Source of the DNA: Bog-756 sp963769765
GTDB taxonomy: Bacteria; Actinomycetota; Acidimicrobiia; Acidimicrobiales; RAAP-2
Direction: 5' to 3'
Assembly (NCBI GenBank): GCA_963769765.1
Contig: CAVYNA010000004.1
Span: 682,001-746,000, forward strand
Length of the DNA stretch: 64,000 nucleotides
Shown: positions 52,909-60,551 of the stretch, piece after piece
How the letters are laid out: each line of letters begins with the position of its first letter
Position numbering within the stretch: position 1 is the first letter of the stretch
Translations under genes and position numbers: made by a program
Notes under the pieces: generated by a model
Seen by the model: only the letters and a program-made list of their open reading frames with translations
The model's database searches: none
Told to the model about the DNA's origin: nothing

Positions 52909-54183
52909 TCAGGGCTGGCGTCCGGTGAACGCCACCAGCCGGTCGAGGTCGCCCGCGTCCGCCGGAAGTTCGACGATGTCCGCGAAGCGATCGCCGTCTC
53001 GCATCGACGGTGCGATGACATTCTGTGCGGCGCCGAGGACGTATCCGCTCAGCCCTTCGCTCACGACCAACGGCTGCGAGCTGGCCTGCGCGAAGTCCCA
53101 GGCGTGCACGAGGAACTCGAGCGCAAGGATGCTCGCCGCCATCTCTGCTGGCATCGAACCTCCACCGAATTCCACCTCGCCGGCCGTGCCCCGCCGGCGC
53201 CAGGCCTCGAGCGCGGACTGGGCCACGTCTGCGACCCGCTCCTCGTAGGTGCCTCCCGCTCCCACCGCGATGTCGGCTCCGGCCATGCCGCCGAGCGAGA
53301 CCACCGACCCGATGAGGTGGTCGACGAGCTGGTCGACGTTGTACTTCGCACATGGCGTCCCCGACACGCCGCCGGCGTCGTCGACGCCTCGGAGCACGAG
53401 TTGGCACAGCGCGAGCGAGGCCTCCGCCGCGGTCAATTGGTCGATCGACCCCGGATCGACCGCCCACGCGTCCGCCCCCGCGTCTCCGTCGCGCGCAGCA
53501 GTCGCGAGGCGGTCGAGGTAGTGGGTCCAACCCTCGAGGTGGCCGGCGGCCTGATCGTCGGTGAGGCCCTCGTGGACGAGTCGGACGACTGTCCCACCGT
53601 CCGCCGGCTCCAGGGTGACCGTCACGGTGGACGCACCCGGCGGCAGGTCCTCGGAGTCCTCCCACCCCCAGCTGATGACCAGGCGTCGGCCGGGCTCCAC
53701 CTCGACCACCTTGCCCGCGGCGGTGTGCCCGGGCACGATCGTCCAGCGGTACTCCCCACCCGCCCGGAGGTCGATGCGCGCCGCCACCGCCTGCCAGCGG
53801 CGCAGGCGCTCGGGCTCGGTCAACAGCGCGAAGGTCTCGTCGGCACCCAGGGGGACGAGGACGGACTTGTCGAGGGGCATGGTCACTCCTTGCAGTGGTC
53901 GCAGCGGCTTGGCGAGGGCGTCGAGCTCCTGACTCCAGAACACGTCGAGCGAGGCGTGCAGCTCGGCGAGCCCGGCGGGCCGAACCCGGTAGTAGCGATA
54001 CCGCCCCTGCTTCCTCGCCTCCACCAGCCCGGCCCGCTCGAGCACGCCGAGGTGCTGCGAGATCGCCGAACGGGTGACGCCGAAGTGGGACGCGAGGTCG
54101 ACGACCGGCTGCTCGCCCTCCAAGAGGAGCTCGAGCAGCCGGCGGCGGTTCGGTTCCCCGAGCACGGCGAGCAGGTCATGCAT
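52909..54183 (-). CDS. ArsR regulator fused in frame to SRPBCC and TIGR03086 (DinB-like) domains
   Basis: One 424-residue open frame with three domains. Residues 1-95 are an ArsR winged helix (LLAVLGEPNRRRLLELLLEG, RSAISQHLGVLERAGLVEAR). Residues about 100-235 are SRPBCC (LTEPERLRRWQAVAARIDLR, RLVISWGWEDSEDLPPGAST, VRLVHEGLTDDQAAGHLEGW). Residues about 240-424 are a mycothiol-maleylpyruvate-isomerase-like TIGR03086 domain (YNVDQLVDHLIGSVVSLGGM, ALEFLVHAWDFAQASSQPL). At 53880 an internal ATG with AAGGAG 8 nt upstream could start the SRPBCC-TIGR03086 part alone, so two products are possible. A one-base error would also split the frame here. Confidence 0.85.
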   Translation of the reverse strand: MHDLLAVLGEPNRRRLLELLLEGEQPVVDLASHFGVTRSAISQHLGVLERAGLVEARKQGRYRYYRVRPAGLAELHASLDVFWSQELDALAKPLRPLQGVTMPLDKSVLVPLGADETFALLTEPERLRRWQAVAARIDLRAGGEYRWTIVPGHTAAGKVVEVEPGRRLVISWGWEDSEDLPPGASTVTVTLEPADGGTVVRLVHEGLTDDQAAGHLEGWTHYLDRLATAARDGDAGADAWAVDPGSIDQLTAAEASLALCQLVLRGVDDAGGVSGTPCAKYNVDQLVDHLIGSVVSLGGMAGADIAVGAGGTYEERVADVAQSALEAWRRRGTAGEVEFGGGSMPAEMAASILALEFLVHAWDFAQASSQPLVVSEGLSGYVLGAAQNVIAPSMRDGDRFADIVELPADAGDLDRLVAFTGRQP

Positions 54184-54188
54184 CGCAC

Positions 54189-54216
54189 GATATATTAGTC
54201 ACCACTAACGCGTCAA
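54189..54216 (-). promoter_or_regulatory. Promoter with an inverted-repeat operator in its spacer
   Basis: On the minus strand: TTGACG (54211-54216), a 16-bp spacer and TATATC (54189-54194), 5 nt before the ATG at 54183. The spacer holds the inverted repeat TTAGT-CACC-ACTAA (54195-54208, read on the plus strand). A regulator bound there would block RNA polymerase; the ArsR domain encoded just downstream is the obvious candidate for autoregulation. Confidence 0.7.
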
Positions 54217-54292
54217 CCGCGTCGGGGGGTCTGACGACACTGCTCCAGGCGGATCGGGTGGCACCTGCCTGCGGGATCTACGCTCGGCGGTC

Positions 54293-54946
54293 GTGATCCT
54301 CGACCTCGTGCTCATCGGGCTGGCGATCACCCTCGAGCCGATCCCTCTGACCGCGTTCATCGTCGTGCTCGCCTCGGAAGGCGGCGTCCGCAAGGGAGCG
54401 GCGTTCATCTTCGGCTGGCTCCTCTCCCTCGCCGTCGTTGTGGCCGTCACCGTCCTTGCGACCGGCAACGACCCACCGAAGTCGAACACCGCACCCACGC
54501 TCGCGTCGCTTGCGGTCAAGCTGCTGATCGGCGTCGTGCTGGTTGGGATCGCGATCCGTCAGTGGCGGCGCATGGGCCGTCCGAAGAAGCCCAAGGAGAC
54601 CCCGAAGTGGCAGCGCGGGGTCGACAACATGTCGCCCTGGTTCGCGATCGCCCTCGGACCGCTCGTCCAACCATGGGGGCTCGTCGCCGCCGGTGTCGCC
54701 GTGATCATGAACGCCAAGCTCTCCTCATGGGAGTCCACGCTCGCGGTGTTCAGCTTCTGCCTGGTCTCGACGATCACCTATCTGGCCCTGGAGATCTACG
54801 CGGGCTTCCGGCCCGCGCAGACCCAGGCGTTCTTGAACCGGGTCCGAGCGTGGATCGACACCCACACCGACCAGGTCATCATCGTCGTCTCACTGGTGCT
54901 CGGCTTCTACCTCGTCGTGGAGAGTGCCTACGCCGTGCTGAGCTGA
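54293..54946 (+). CDS. GAP-family (Sap/sulfolipid-addressing-like) membrane protein
   Basis: A 217-residue protein with about six membrane helices arranged in two halves, similar to the LysE-like GAP/Sap family of actinobacteria: IGLAITLEPIPLTAFIVVLA in helix 1, GGVRKGAAFIFGWLL, and FAIALGPLVQPWGLVAAGVA in the second half. Mycobacterial relatives act with glycolipid export. GTG start at 54293; divergent from the ArsR-fusion gene. Its stop codon lies inside a GCTGA tandem repeat. Confidence 0.82.
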   Translation: MILDLVLIGLAITLEPIPLTAFIVVLASEGGVRKGAAFIFGWLLSLAVVVAVTVLATGNDPPKSNTAPTLASLAVKLLIGVVLVGIAIRQWRRMGRPKKPKETPKWQRGVDNMSPWFAIALGPLVQPWGLVAAGVAVIMNAKLSSWESTLAVFSFCLVSTITYLALEIYAGFRPAQTQAFLNRVRAWIDTHTDQVIIVVSLVLGFYLVVESAYAVLS

Positions 54947-54966
54947 GCTGAGCTGAGCTGAGCTGA
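54937..54966. repeat. Six tandem copies of GCTGA at the 3' end of the GAP gene
   Basis: GCTGA is repeated six times exactly from 54937 to 54966. The gene's TGA stop (54944-54946) is in the second copy, so changes in copy number downstream of it do not alter the protein. The repeat fills most of the gap to the converging debranching-enzyme gene; I see no hairpin terminator there. Confidence 0.95.
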
Positions 54967-54993
54967 GACCGCGCCGCCCGATGCGGCACGCCG

Positions 54994-57069
54994 TCACCCG
55001 TTCCGGTTCACCCGCCGCCGGGCGCGGGCGGTGTCGACCCGTCCGCGGCCGAATGCGTCGATCCGTCCCCAGCGGCCGGGAATGTCGAGGAGCTCGAGCC
55101 TGCCGACCGTCGTCGGCAGCACCGGATCCACCACCAGGTGGTCGTCGATCGGCTCCAACCCGAGCATGGTCCGAAGGAAGAGCAGCGGAGCCCCGGTCGA
55201 CCAGGCTTGGGGGCTACAGGCGGTCGGATACTGGACCGGGTACTTGGTCATGGCCCGTGGATAGCCGCCGAACGCCTCGGGGAGGCGCCCGTCGAAGTAC
55301 TCCGCGGCGGCGAGGATGCCCTCCGCGATCTGGGCGGCCTCCGCCTTGAACCCGTAGCGGCGCAGGCCCCAGGCGATGAACGAATTGTCGAACGGCCAGA
55401 CGGTGCCGACGTGGTACCCGATGGGGTTGAACCGTCCCTCCCCCATGGCGAGTGTCCGGACCCCCCAGCCGGAGAAGAGCCGGCTCCCGAGGAGATGCCC
55501 GGCGAGCGCCCTCGCCTTCGACTTGTCGACGATGCCGCTCCAGAGCAGGTGACCGATGTTGGAGGTCAAGGCGTCGACCTGACGGCCCTCCTCGTCGAGC
55601 GCGACGGCGAAGTACTGACCGTCCTCGATCCAGAACTGGCGGTTGAATCGGCGCTTGAGGTCTGCCGCCTCACGCTCGAGTCGCTCCGCGTAGGTGACGT
55701 CGCGCCAGACGAGCCGGGCGAGGCGCGCACCTCGCACCTTCGCGTCGTACGCGTAACCCTGGAGCTCGCACGTCGCGCGCGGGAAGCCGGGCAGCGTGCC
55801 GTCCCGGAAGGAAATCGAGTCCCACGAGTCCTTCCAGCACTGGTTCTCGAGTCCAGTCTCCTCATTGCGCCGCTTGTAGGAGATGTACCCGTTGCCCTGG
55901 AGGTCCGCGTACTCGTCGATCCAGTTGAGCGCGGCTCGGGCCTCGTACTCGAGGTCGCGCACGAGCTTCTTGTCCCCGGTCCACCGTTCGTACTCGTCCA
56001 TGAGCACCACGTAGAGCGGTGTCGCGTCGGCGGTGCCGTAGTAGGGCGAGTGCGGTCGTTCCTCGAACGCGGTGAGCTCGCCGTAGCGGACCTCGTGGGG
56101 GATGCGGCCGGGGTCCTCGTCGCGGAAGTCGTCGAGACGCGAGCCCTGACGCGTTCCCAGCGCTCGCAGCGTCGTCTCGGCGAGCTGTGGGGCGAAGGGG
56201 AGCGCCTGGAGGCTGGTCAGGATGCTGTCGCGCCCGAACATCGTCATGAACCACGGGAGGCCGGCGGCCGGCAGGGCGTGACCGGGCATCACCGGTGCGA
56301 CGAAGCGCAGCGCGGCCAGGTCGACAAGGCTCCGTCGGTACGTGACCTTGAGCGCGTCGTTGTCGCACTCGAGCCGGGGCGCCGCATCGATCCAGCGCTC
56401 GAGGTCTTTCGCCATGACCTCAGCCATCCGGGTCCGCTGCTGGGCCACCGCCGTCCTGCGCAGGATCGGCTCGAGCGACGTCTGGGCCACGATGACGTCG
56501 AGCTCGGTCGACCAGCGCCCGTGTGGCGCCAGCTCCGCGGTGAAGCGCAGTCCGTGCTGGTCGATCGACGCCGATTCGGCACAGATGATCGAGGTCACTC
56601 GCTCGAACTTCTCGCGCCGGTAGATGAGCCGCAGGGAACCCTTCTCGACCACGCGCTTGTAGGTGCCCTGCTTGGCGAGGGCGTCTTTCACCTCGAAGAG
56701 GTCGGCGAAGTCGCTGTCCACTTCGAGACGGACGTCGAGCCGGACCGGGTCCGCTCTGTGGTTGAGGATGACCACCTCCTCGTGGAAGCCGTCGGTCACC
56801 ACCCGCCGCCGGATCACCGAGAGCTCCGGGTCGACGTAGACGGTGCCGGTGCCCGGAACCAGGAAGAAACGGCTCTCGAAGTACTGGAGGTCATCGGTGG
56901 AGAGCGCGTCGAGTCGCTCGCCGTCGACCGTGAGCACCCATCGGGAGACGAACCTCGTGTCGAACGAGAACAGTCCCGTCGGATCGGTGAGCGACGCCTC
57001 GATGTCCCCACGCCCGTCGCACACGACGAAGGTGTTCCCCCGCAGGATCTTGACCTGGTCGGTGCTCAC
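54994..57069 (-). CDS. Glycogen-debranching-type amylo-alpha-1,6-glucosidase
   Basis: A 691-residue cytosolic protein. Residues about 5-220 are the N-terminal beta domain (NTFVVCDGRGDIEASLTDPT, LFSFDTRFVSRWVL); residues about 260-665 are an (alpha/alpha)6 barrel with PWFMTMFGRDSILTSLQAL, GYISYKRRNEETGLENQCWK, DSWDSISFRDG and GYHVGTVWPFDNSFIAWGLR. This matches the amylo-alpha-1,6-glucosidase / MGH1-like family often found in stress-related trehalose or glycogen clusters. The GTG at 57069 overlaps the SCP2 stop (GTGA). Confidence 0.9.
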   Translation of the reverse strand: MSTDQVKILRGNTFVVCDGRGDIEASLTDPTGLFSFDTRFVSRWVLTVDGERLDALSTDDLQYFESRFFLVPGTGTVYVDPELSVIRRRVVTDGFHEEVVILNHRADPVRLDVRLEVDSDFADLFEVKDALAKQGTYKRVVEKGSLRLIYRREKFERVTSIICAESASIDQHGLRFTAELAPHGRWSTELDVIVAQTSLEPILRRTAVAQQRTRMAEVMAKDLERWIDAAPRLECDNDALKVTYRRSLVDLAALRFVAPVMPGHALPAAGLPWFMTMFGRDSILTSLQALPFAPQLAETTLRALGTRQGSRLDDFRDEDPGRIPHEVRYGELTAFEERPHSPYYGTADATPLYVVLMDEYERWTGDKKLVRDLEYEARAALNWIDEYADLQGNGYISYKRRNEETGLENQCWKDSWDSISFRDGTLPGFPRATCELQGYAYDAKVRGARLARLVWRDVTYAERLEREAADLKRRFNRQFWIEDGQYFAVALDEEGRQVDALTSNIGHLLWSGIVDKSKARALAGHLLGSRLFSGWGVRTLAMGEGRFNPIGYHVGTVWPFDNSFIAWGLRRYGFKAEAAQIAEGILAAAEYFDGRLPEAFGGYPRAMTKYPVQYPTACSPQAWSTGAPLLFLRTMLGLEPIDDHLVVDPVLPTTVGRLELLDIPGRWGRIDAFGRGRVDTARARRRVNRNG

Positions 57070-57470
57070 CGTTCGAGCTCCTCGGTCCGTTCGAGGAAGG
57101 ACTGTCGCGAAGCCGACGGGCCCGGGAAGAGACGGTCGATGGCGTAGAGCAGGCCGATCTCCCCGTCGAGGTGGATGATTCCCCGCAGCGTGGCGGCGGT
57201 CAGATTCGCTTTTCCCTGAGTGAGCGCCTCGAAGAGCTTCCGGTCGAGGCGCGCGGTCGCATCCGCCCGCAGCTTTCGCCGCGACACCGACAGCTCACCA
57301 CGGTCCATCGTCACGCTCCAGTGCTCCACCCCGCTGCGTCCCTCGAGCTCGAAGCTCACGGTGCCGCTCGCAGTCCCGAGGAGCGCGGAGTGCTCACCAC
57401 CGGCGATCTCGTCGAAGAAGGCGGCCACCCGGTCCGGAGGCGGATGCACTGGCTTGGTCGTCGGGCTCAC
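57066..57470 (-). CDS. SCP2 sterol-carrier-like domain protein
   Basis: A 134-residue single-domain protein with an SCP2-like fold: GTVSFELEGRSGVEHWSVTM, then LSVSRRKLRADATARLDRKL and ALTQGKANLTAATLRGIIHL. It may bind a lipid or acyl chain. GTG start at 57470. Its stop is overlapped by the start of the debranching enzyme, so the two are coupled despite having no known common function. Confidence 0.82.
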   Translation of the reverse strand: MSPTTKPVHPPPDRVAAFFDEIAGGEHSALLGTASGTVSFELEGRSGVEHWSVTMDRGELSVSRRKLRADATARLDRKLFEALTQGKANLTAATLRGIIHLDGEIGLLYAIDRLFPGPSASRQSFLERTEELER

Positions 57471-57517
57471 AGATGCCAGTCTTCCTCAGCCCGTCTCGGA
57501 ACGCACGGGGCGGACGC

Positions 57518-58417
57518 TCAGCCGACCACCGCGGCACCACCTGCCCAGCCGATCTCTCGGCCGCAGTACGGTTCGATGAACGGTGAGCGGTACCCGTCCT
57601 TCCGCCAGGTGACAGGAAAGAAGGACTCGTCCATCGCGTCGTCGCCGAACCGCTTGTACCGGCCGTAGAGACGGCCGACCGCCGTCGGGTGGAACCGGGC
57701 CTCCGAAGACATGCAGTGCGCCACCAGCGCCCGACGCGGCACGCCGGACCGGTTGACGTCGGAACCGTGCCACGTCCATCCGGCGTGGAACGCACCCCCG
57801 CCCGCGGGGACCTCGACGGCGACGAGCTCGGGTTCCACCCCGGCAGCCGCGGCGGCGCGCCGCAGGTCCTTGGTCGGATCGGACGGGCCGTGGAACTCCT
57901 CGATCATCCCCCACCGCTCCCAGCGATGCGAGCCGCGCACGTACTCGATGGTGCCGCCGGTGGCCGTGGTCTCGTCGAGGGCGATCCAGCAGCTCACCCA
58001 GTCGGGGGGCACCGCCCACTGTTCGTAGCTCGAATCCTGGTGGAAGCCGAGGGCACGTCCACCCGGTGGCTTCCACAGCACGTTGTCCTGGCTCAATCTC
58101 GTACCGGGCCAACCGCCGAGGCGCGCGCAGGACCGACCCAGGTCGGCCCGAAGGACGACCCGGGCGATGTCGCGGTCCGACTTCCAGGCGTTGCAGATCT
58201 GCCGGGTGAGATCGGCGGGGTCGCGTCCGGGTCGCCAGTTCCACTCGTCGGGGATGAGCCCGGTCTCGAACCGACCGGCGAAGAGGTGCTCGTACCGGTC
58301 GAGCACCTCTTCGACCAGCTCGGGGTCGAGGATGCGGTCGACCACGACGAAGCCGTCCTGGCCGAACTGTTCGATCTGGCGGTCGGTGAGCTCGAAGGTG
58401 GTGGTGTGGAGATGCAT
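57518..58417 (-). CDS. Phytanoyl-CoA dioxygenase family protein (Fe(II)/2-oxoglutarate)
   Basis: A 299-residue jelly-roll dioxygenase. Iron ligands are His126 and Asp128 in LGFHQDSSY, plus a distal His in AFHAGWTWHGSDVNRSG; the 2-oxoglutarate Arg is in VPRRALVAHCM. It begins HLHTTTFELTDRQIEQFGQD with the usual N-terminal helix. It hydroxylates an unknown substrate. ATG 58417 is 14 bp after the stop of the glutamine-synthetase-like gene, on the same strand, suggesting that the substrate belongs to that pathway. Confidence 0.9.
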   Translation of the reverse strand: MHLHTTTFELTDRQIEQFGQDGFVVVDRILDPELVEEVLDRYEHLFAGRFETGLIPDEWNWRPGRDPADLTRQICNAWKSDRDIARVVLRADLGRSCARLGGWPGTRLSQDNVLWKPPGGRALGFHQDSSYEQWAVPPDWVSCWIALDETTATGGTIEYVRGSHRWERWGMIEEFHGPSDPTKDLRRAAAAAGVEPELVAVEVPAGGGAFHAGWTWHGSDVNRSGVPRRALVAHCMSSEARFHPTAVGRLYGRYKRFGDDAMDESFFPVTWRKDGYRSPFIEPYCGREIGWAGGAAVVG

Positions 58418-58431
58418 CGCCGTTGCCTCGT

Positions 58432-59742
58432 TCAGACCTGGTCCAGGTAGCGGGTGCGTTCGTGGGAGGGGACGATCCGCCGGCACGCCTCGTCCTCCAT
58501 GCGGCCACTGGTGGCCAGCGACTGGACGAAGGCCGGGCCGAAGAGCTCACAGGCGGCCCTGCTCTCGACGAACGCGTCGAGAGCGTCGGGGAGGCTCCGC
58601 GGCAGTCGAGCGGTCCCCGCCACTTCTCGACCATCGCACGGGGGGACGATCGGGGGCGGTGGTTCGAGCCCTCGCTCGATGCCCCAGACCGCGGCCCCGA
58701 GAAACATCGCGAGGCACAGGTGCGGGCTCACGTCGGCTCCGGGAATGCGGAGCTCGAGACGGGTGGCCGCAGGCGGGTCACAGACCACCCGCAACGCGCA
58801 GCTGTAGTTGTCCGGTCCCCAGGTCGCGCTCGACGGTGCCCAGTTGCCCGGCGCGAGCCGACGGAACGAGTTCGGGCTCGGGGTCACCATCGCGAGGAGC
58901 TCGGGCAGCAGCGTGACCACCCCCGCCGTCGCGGCCAGTGCGACGTCGGAGGGGCCGCCGTGCGCACCCACCATCATCGACCGTCCCGACCCCGTCGAGA
59001 CGAACGAGAGGCTCGGGTGCCCTCCGAGTCCCGGAAAGTTCTCGCCCACCTTCGCCATGAAGGTCGCGCACCAGCCACGGCGCGCGAAGTAGGCCTTGGT
59101 GAAGAGCTTGGCCAGCGCGGCGTCGTCGGCCGACCGCTCCGCCGGACGGTGCTCGAGTGCGAGCTCGAGGCAGCCGGGTCCGAGCTCCCCGCAGACGTGG
59201 TCGACAGGGACCTCTCCAACCGCGAGCGTCTCGACCAGACCCACGAGCACCTCCGCCTCGACGGCGGAGGTGAGCGACGACCAACAGCGGTTCTCGCGCA
59301 TGGCGGGGACCAGCGCCTCGACGTCCTCGAAGACGATCGTCTCGAACTCCCAACCCACGTCGGCTGCCAGACCGCAGGCCGCCGCCCGCTCGACCATCCG
59401 TGCGAGCTGGACCCGTGGCGAAAGGTCGGCAGACGGACCGTCGAAGTCCCCGAAGAAGATCGCGGCACCTGCCTCGAAGGGATAGGGCCTGCCGCTCGTC
59501 CGGTCGATCGCCACCGCCGCGCCGCACGCACCACCGACGTGCGAGGTCCGGTCGTCGACGGTCCAGCCCTGCACCGCGTCGATGAACCTCCATCCCTGCT
59601 CGAACGCGCGCGTCGCCGCCGCCCGGCCGAGCCGTTTCCCCCGGATGGTGCCCGACGCGTCGAGGAGCCCGAGGTGGACGGTCTCGAGCCCGTGCTCGGA
59701 GAGCCACCCCTCCGTCGACGCGCCGGGGTCGGGGCCCACCAC
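58432..59742 (-). CDS. Glutamine-synthetase-family ligase (divergent, GlnA-like/PuuA-like)
   Basis: A 436-residue ATP-dependent ligase. N-terminal beta-grasp: VHLGLLDASGTIRGKRLGRA. Catalytic barrel: VGWEFETIVFEDVEAL (Glu ligands), ELGPGCLELALEHRPAERSA, FPGLGGHPSLSFVSTGSG (His), SPNSFRRLAPGNWAPSSATW and TRLELRIPGADVSPHLCLAM (Glu/Arg). The pattern is that of gamma-glutamylpolyamine/ethanolamine synthetases more than housekeeping GlnA. The GTG at 59742 is 2 bp after the amidotransferase stop. Probably it gamma-glutamylates an amine (inference). Confidence 0.87.
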   Translation of the reverse strand: MVGPDPGASTEGWLSEHGLETVHLGLLDASGTIRGKRLGRAAATRAFEQGWRFIDAVQGWTVDDRTSHVGGACGAAVAIDRTSGRPYPFEAGAAIFFGDFDGPSADLSPRVQLARMVERAAACGLAADVGWEFETIVFEDVEALVPAMRENRCWSSLTSAVEAEVLVGLVETLAVGEVPVDHVCGELGPGCLELALEHRPAERSADDAALAKLFTKAYFARRGWCATFMAKVGENFPGLGGHPSLSFVSTGSGRSMMVGAHGGPSDVALAATAGVVTLLPELLAMVTPSPNSFRRLAPGNWAPSSATWGPDNYSCALRVVCDPPAATRLELRIPGADVSPHLCLAMFLGAAVWGIERGLEPPPPIVPPCDGREVAGTARLPRSLPDALDAFVESRAACELFGPAFVQSLATSGRMEDEACRRIVPSHERTRYLDQV

Positions 59743-59744
59743 GG

Positions 59745-60515
59745 TCAGACCCGGCCCTGTGCGACGCTGCGCCCCGCCCCCACACGCCCTGCCCCCACCG
59801 ACGCCACCAATCCGTCGATGACCGTCTGCGAGCTCGCGGCCAGCTCCCCGAGTCGACCCGTGACGTCGGCCGCCAGCCGACTCGGATCCACGCCGACCTC
59901 TGCCAACGCCTCGCGGTACTCGGCGACCTCCGCCCACGCCGCAACCGTGGACGCACCGACCTCGACGTGGAACTGCATGCCCCAGGCGCACGGGCCGGTC
60001 CGGAACGCCTGGACCCGGGATGTGCCGTTGGTCGCGAGCACGGTGCTGTCGGCCGGCAGCGCGACGACCTCCGCGCCGTGCCACTGGAGTGCGTGGAACG
60101 TCTCGGGCAGACCGCCGACGAGCGGATCGCCCGACGCCGCGGCGCTGCGGCGCACGGGGACGATCCCGACCTCTGGACGCCCCATCCGCGCGACGGTGCC
60201 ACCGAGCGCGTCCGCAAGCAGCTGGTGACCGAGACAGATCCCGAGATAGGGACGACCGAGTGCGCGCACCCACTCGCGGATCGTCGCTTTCTCCGCGGTC
60301 AACCACGGGAACCGGTCTTCGTCCCACACGTCCATCGGGCCGCCCATGACGACGAGCAGTTCGAACTCGTCGAGCGGTGGGATCGGCTCCCCCTCGTCGA
60401 GCTCGACGACCACCTCGGTGAAGCCGCCGAGACGGAGCCCGACGCCGATCGAGCCGGTGTGCTCGACCGGGAGGTGCTGGAGGACGAGCGCACAGCGTTC
60501 GTCGCGATCGATCAC
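59745..60515 (-). CDS. Class I glutamine amidotransferase-like hydrolase
   Basis: A 256-residue GATase1 domain protein. The nucleophile Cys is in LGICLGHQLLADALGG, the oxyanion region in LLVVMGGPMDVWDEDRFPWL, and the His/Glu pair in CAWGMQFHVEV. No synthetase domain is attached, so it is probably a stand-alone hydrolase of a gamma-glutamyl compound, a role taken by PuuD-type proteins in polyamine breakdown. It lies between two glutamine-synthetase-family genes (36 bp after one, 2 bp before the other), which supports that reading. GTG start at 60515. Confidence 0.88.
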   Translation of the reverse strand: MIDRDERCALVLQHLPVEHTGSIGVGLRLGGFTEVVVELDEGEPIPPLDEFELLVVMGGPMDVWDEDRFPWLTAEKATIREWVRALGRPYLGICLGHQLLADALGGTVARMGRPEVGIVPVRRSAAASGDPLVGGLPETFHALQWHGAEVVALPADSTVLATNGTSRVQAFRTGPCAWGMQFHVEVGASTVAAWAEVAEYREALAEVGVDPSRLAADVTGRLGELAASSQTVIDGLVASVGAGRVGAGRSVAQGRV

Positions 60516-60551
60516 CGTGCCACCTTCGTCGCTCGTGCCGACCCCGTGCCC

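Noticed and set aside
54947..54993. Bidirectional terminator between the GAP and debranching-enzyme genes
   Set aside because: The gap is mostly GCTGA repeats and GC-rich bases without a convincing stem-loop and T-run.
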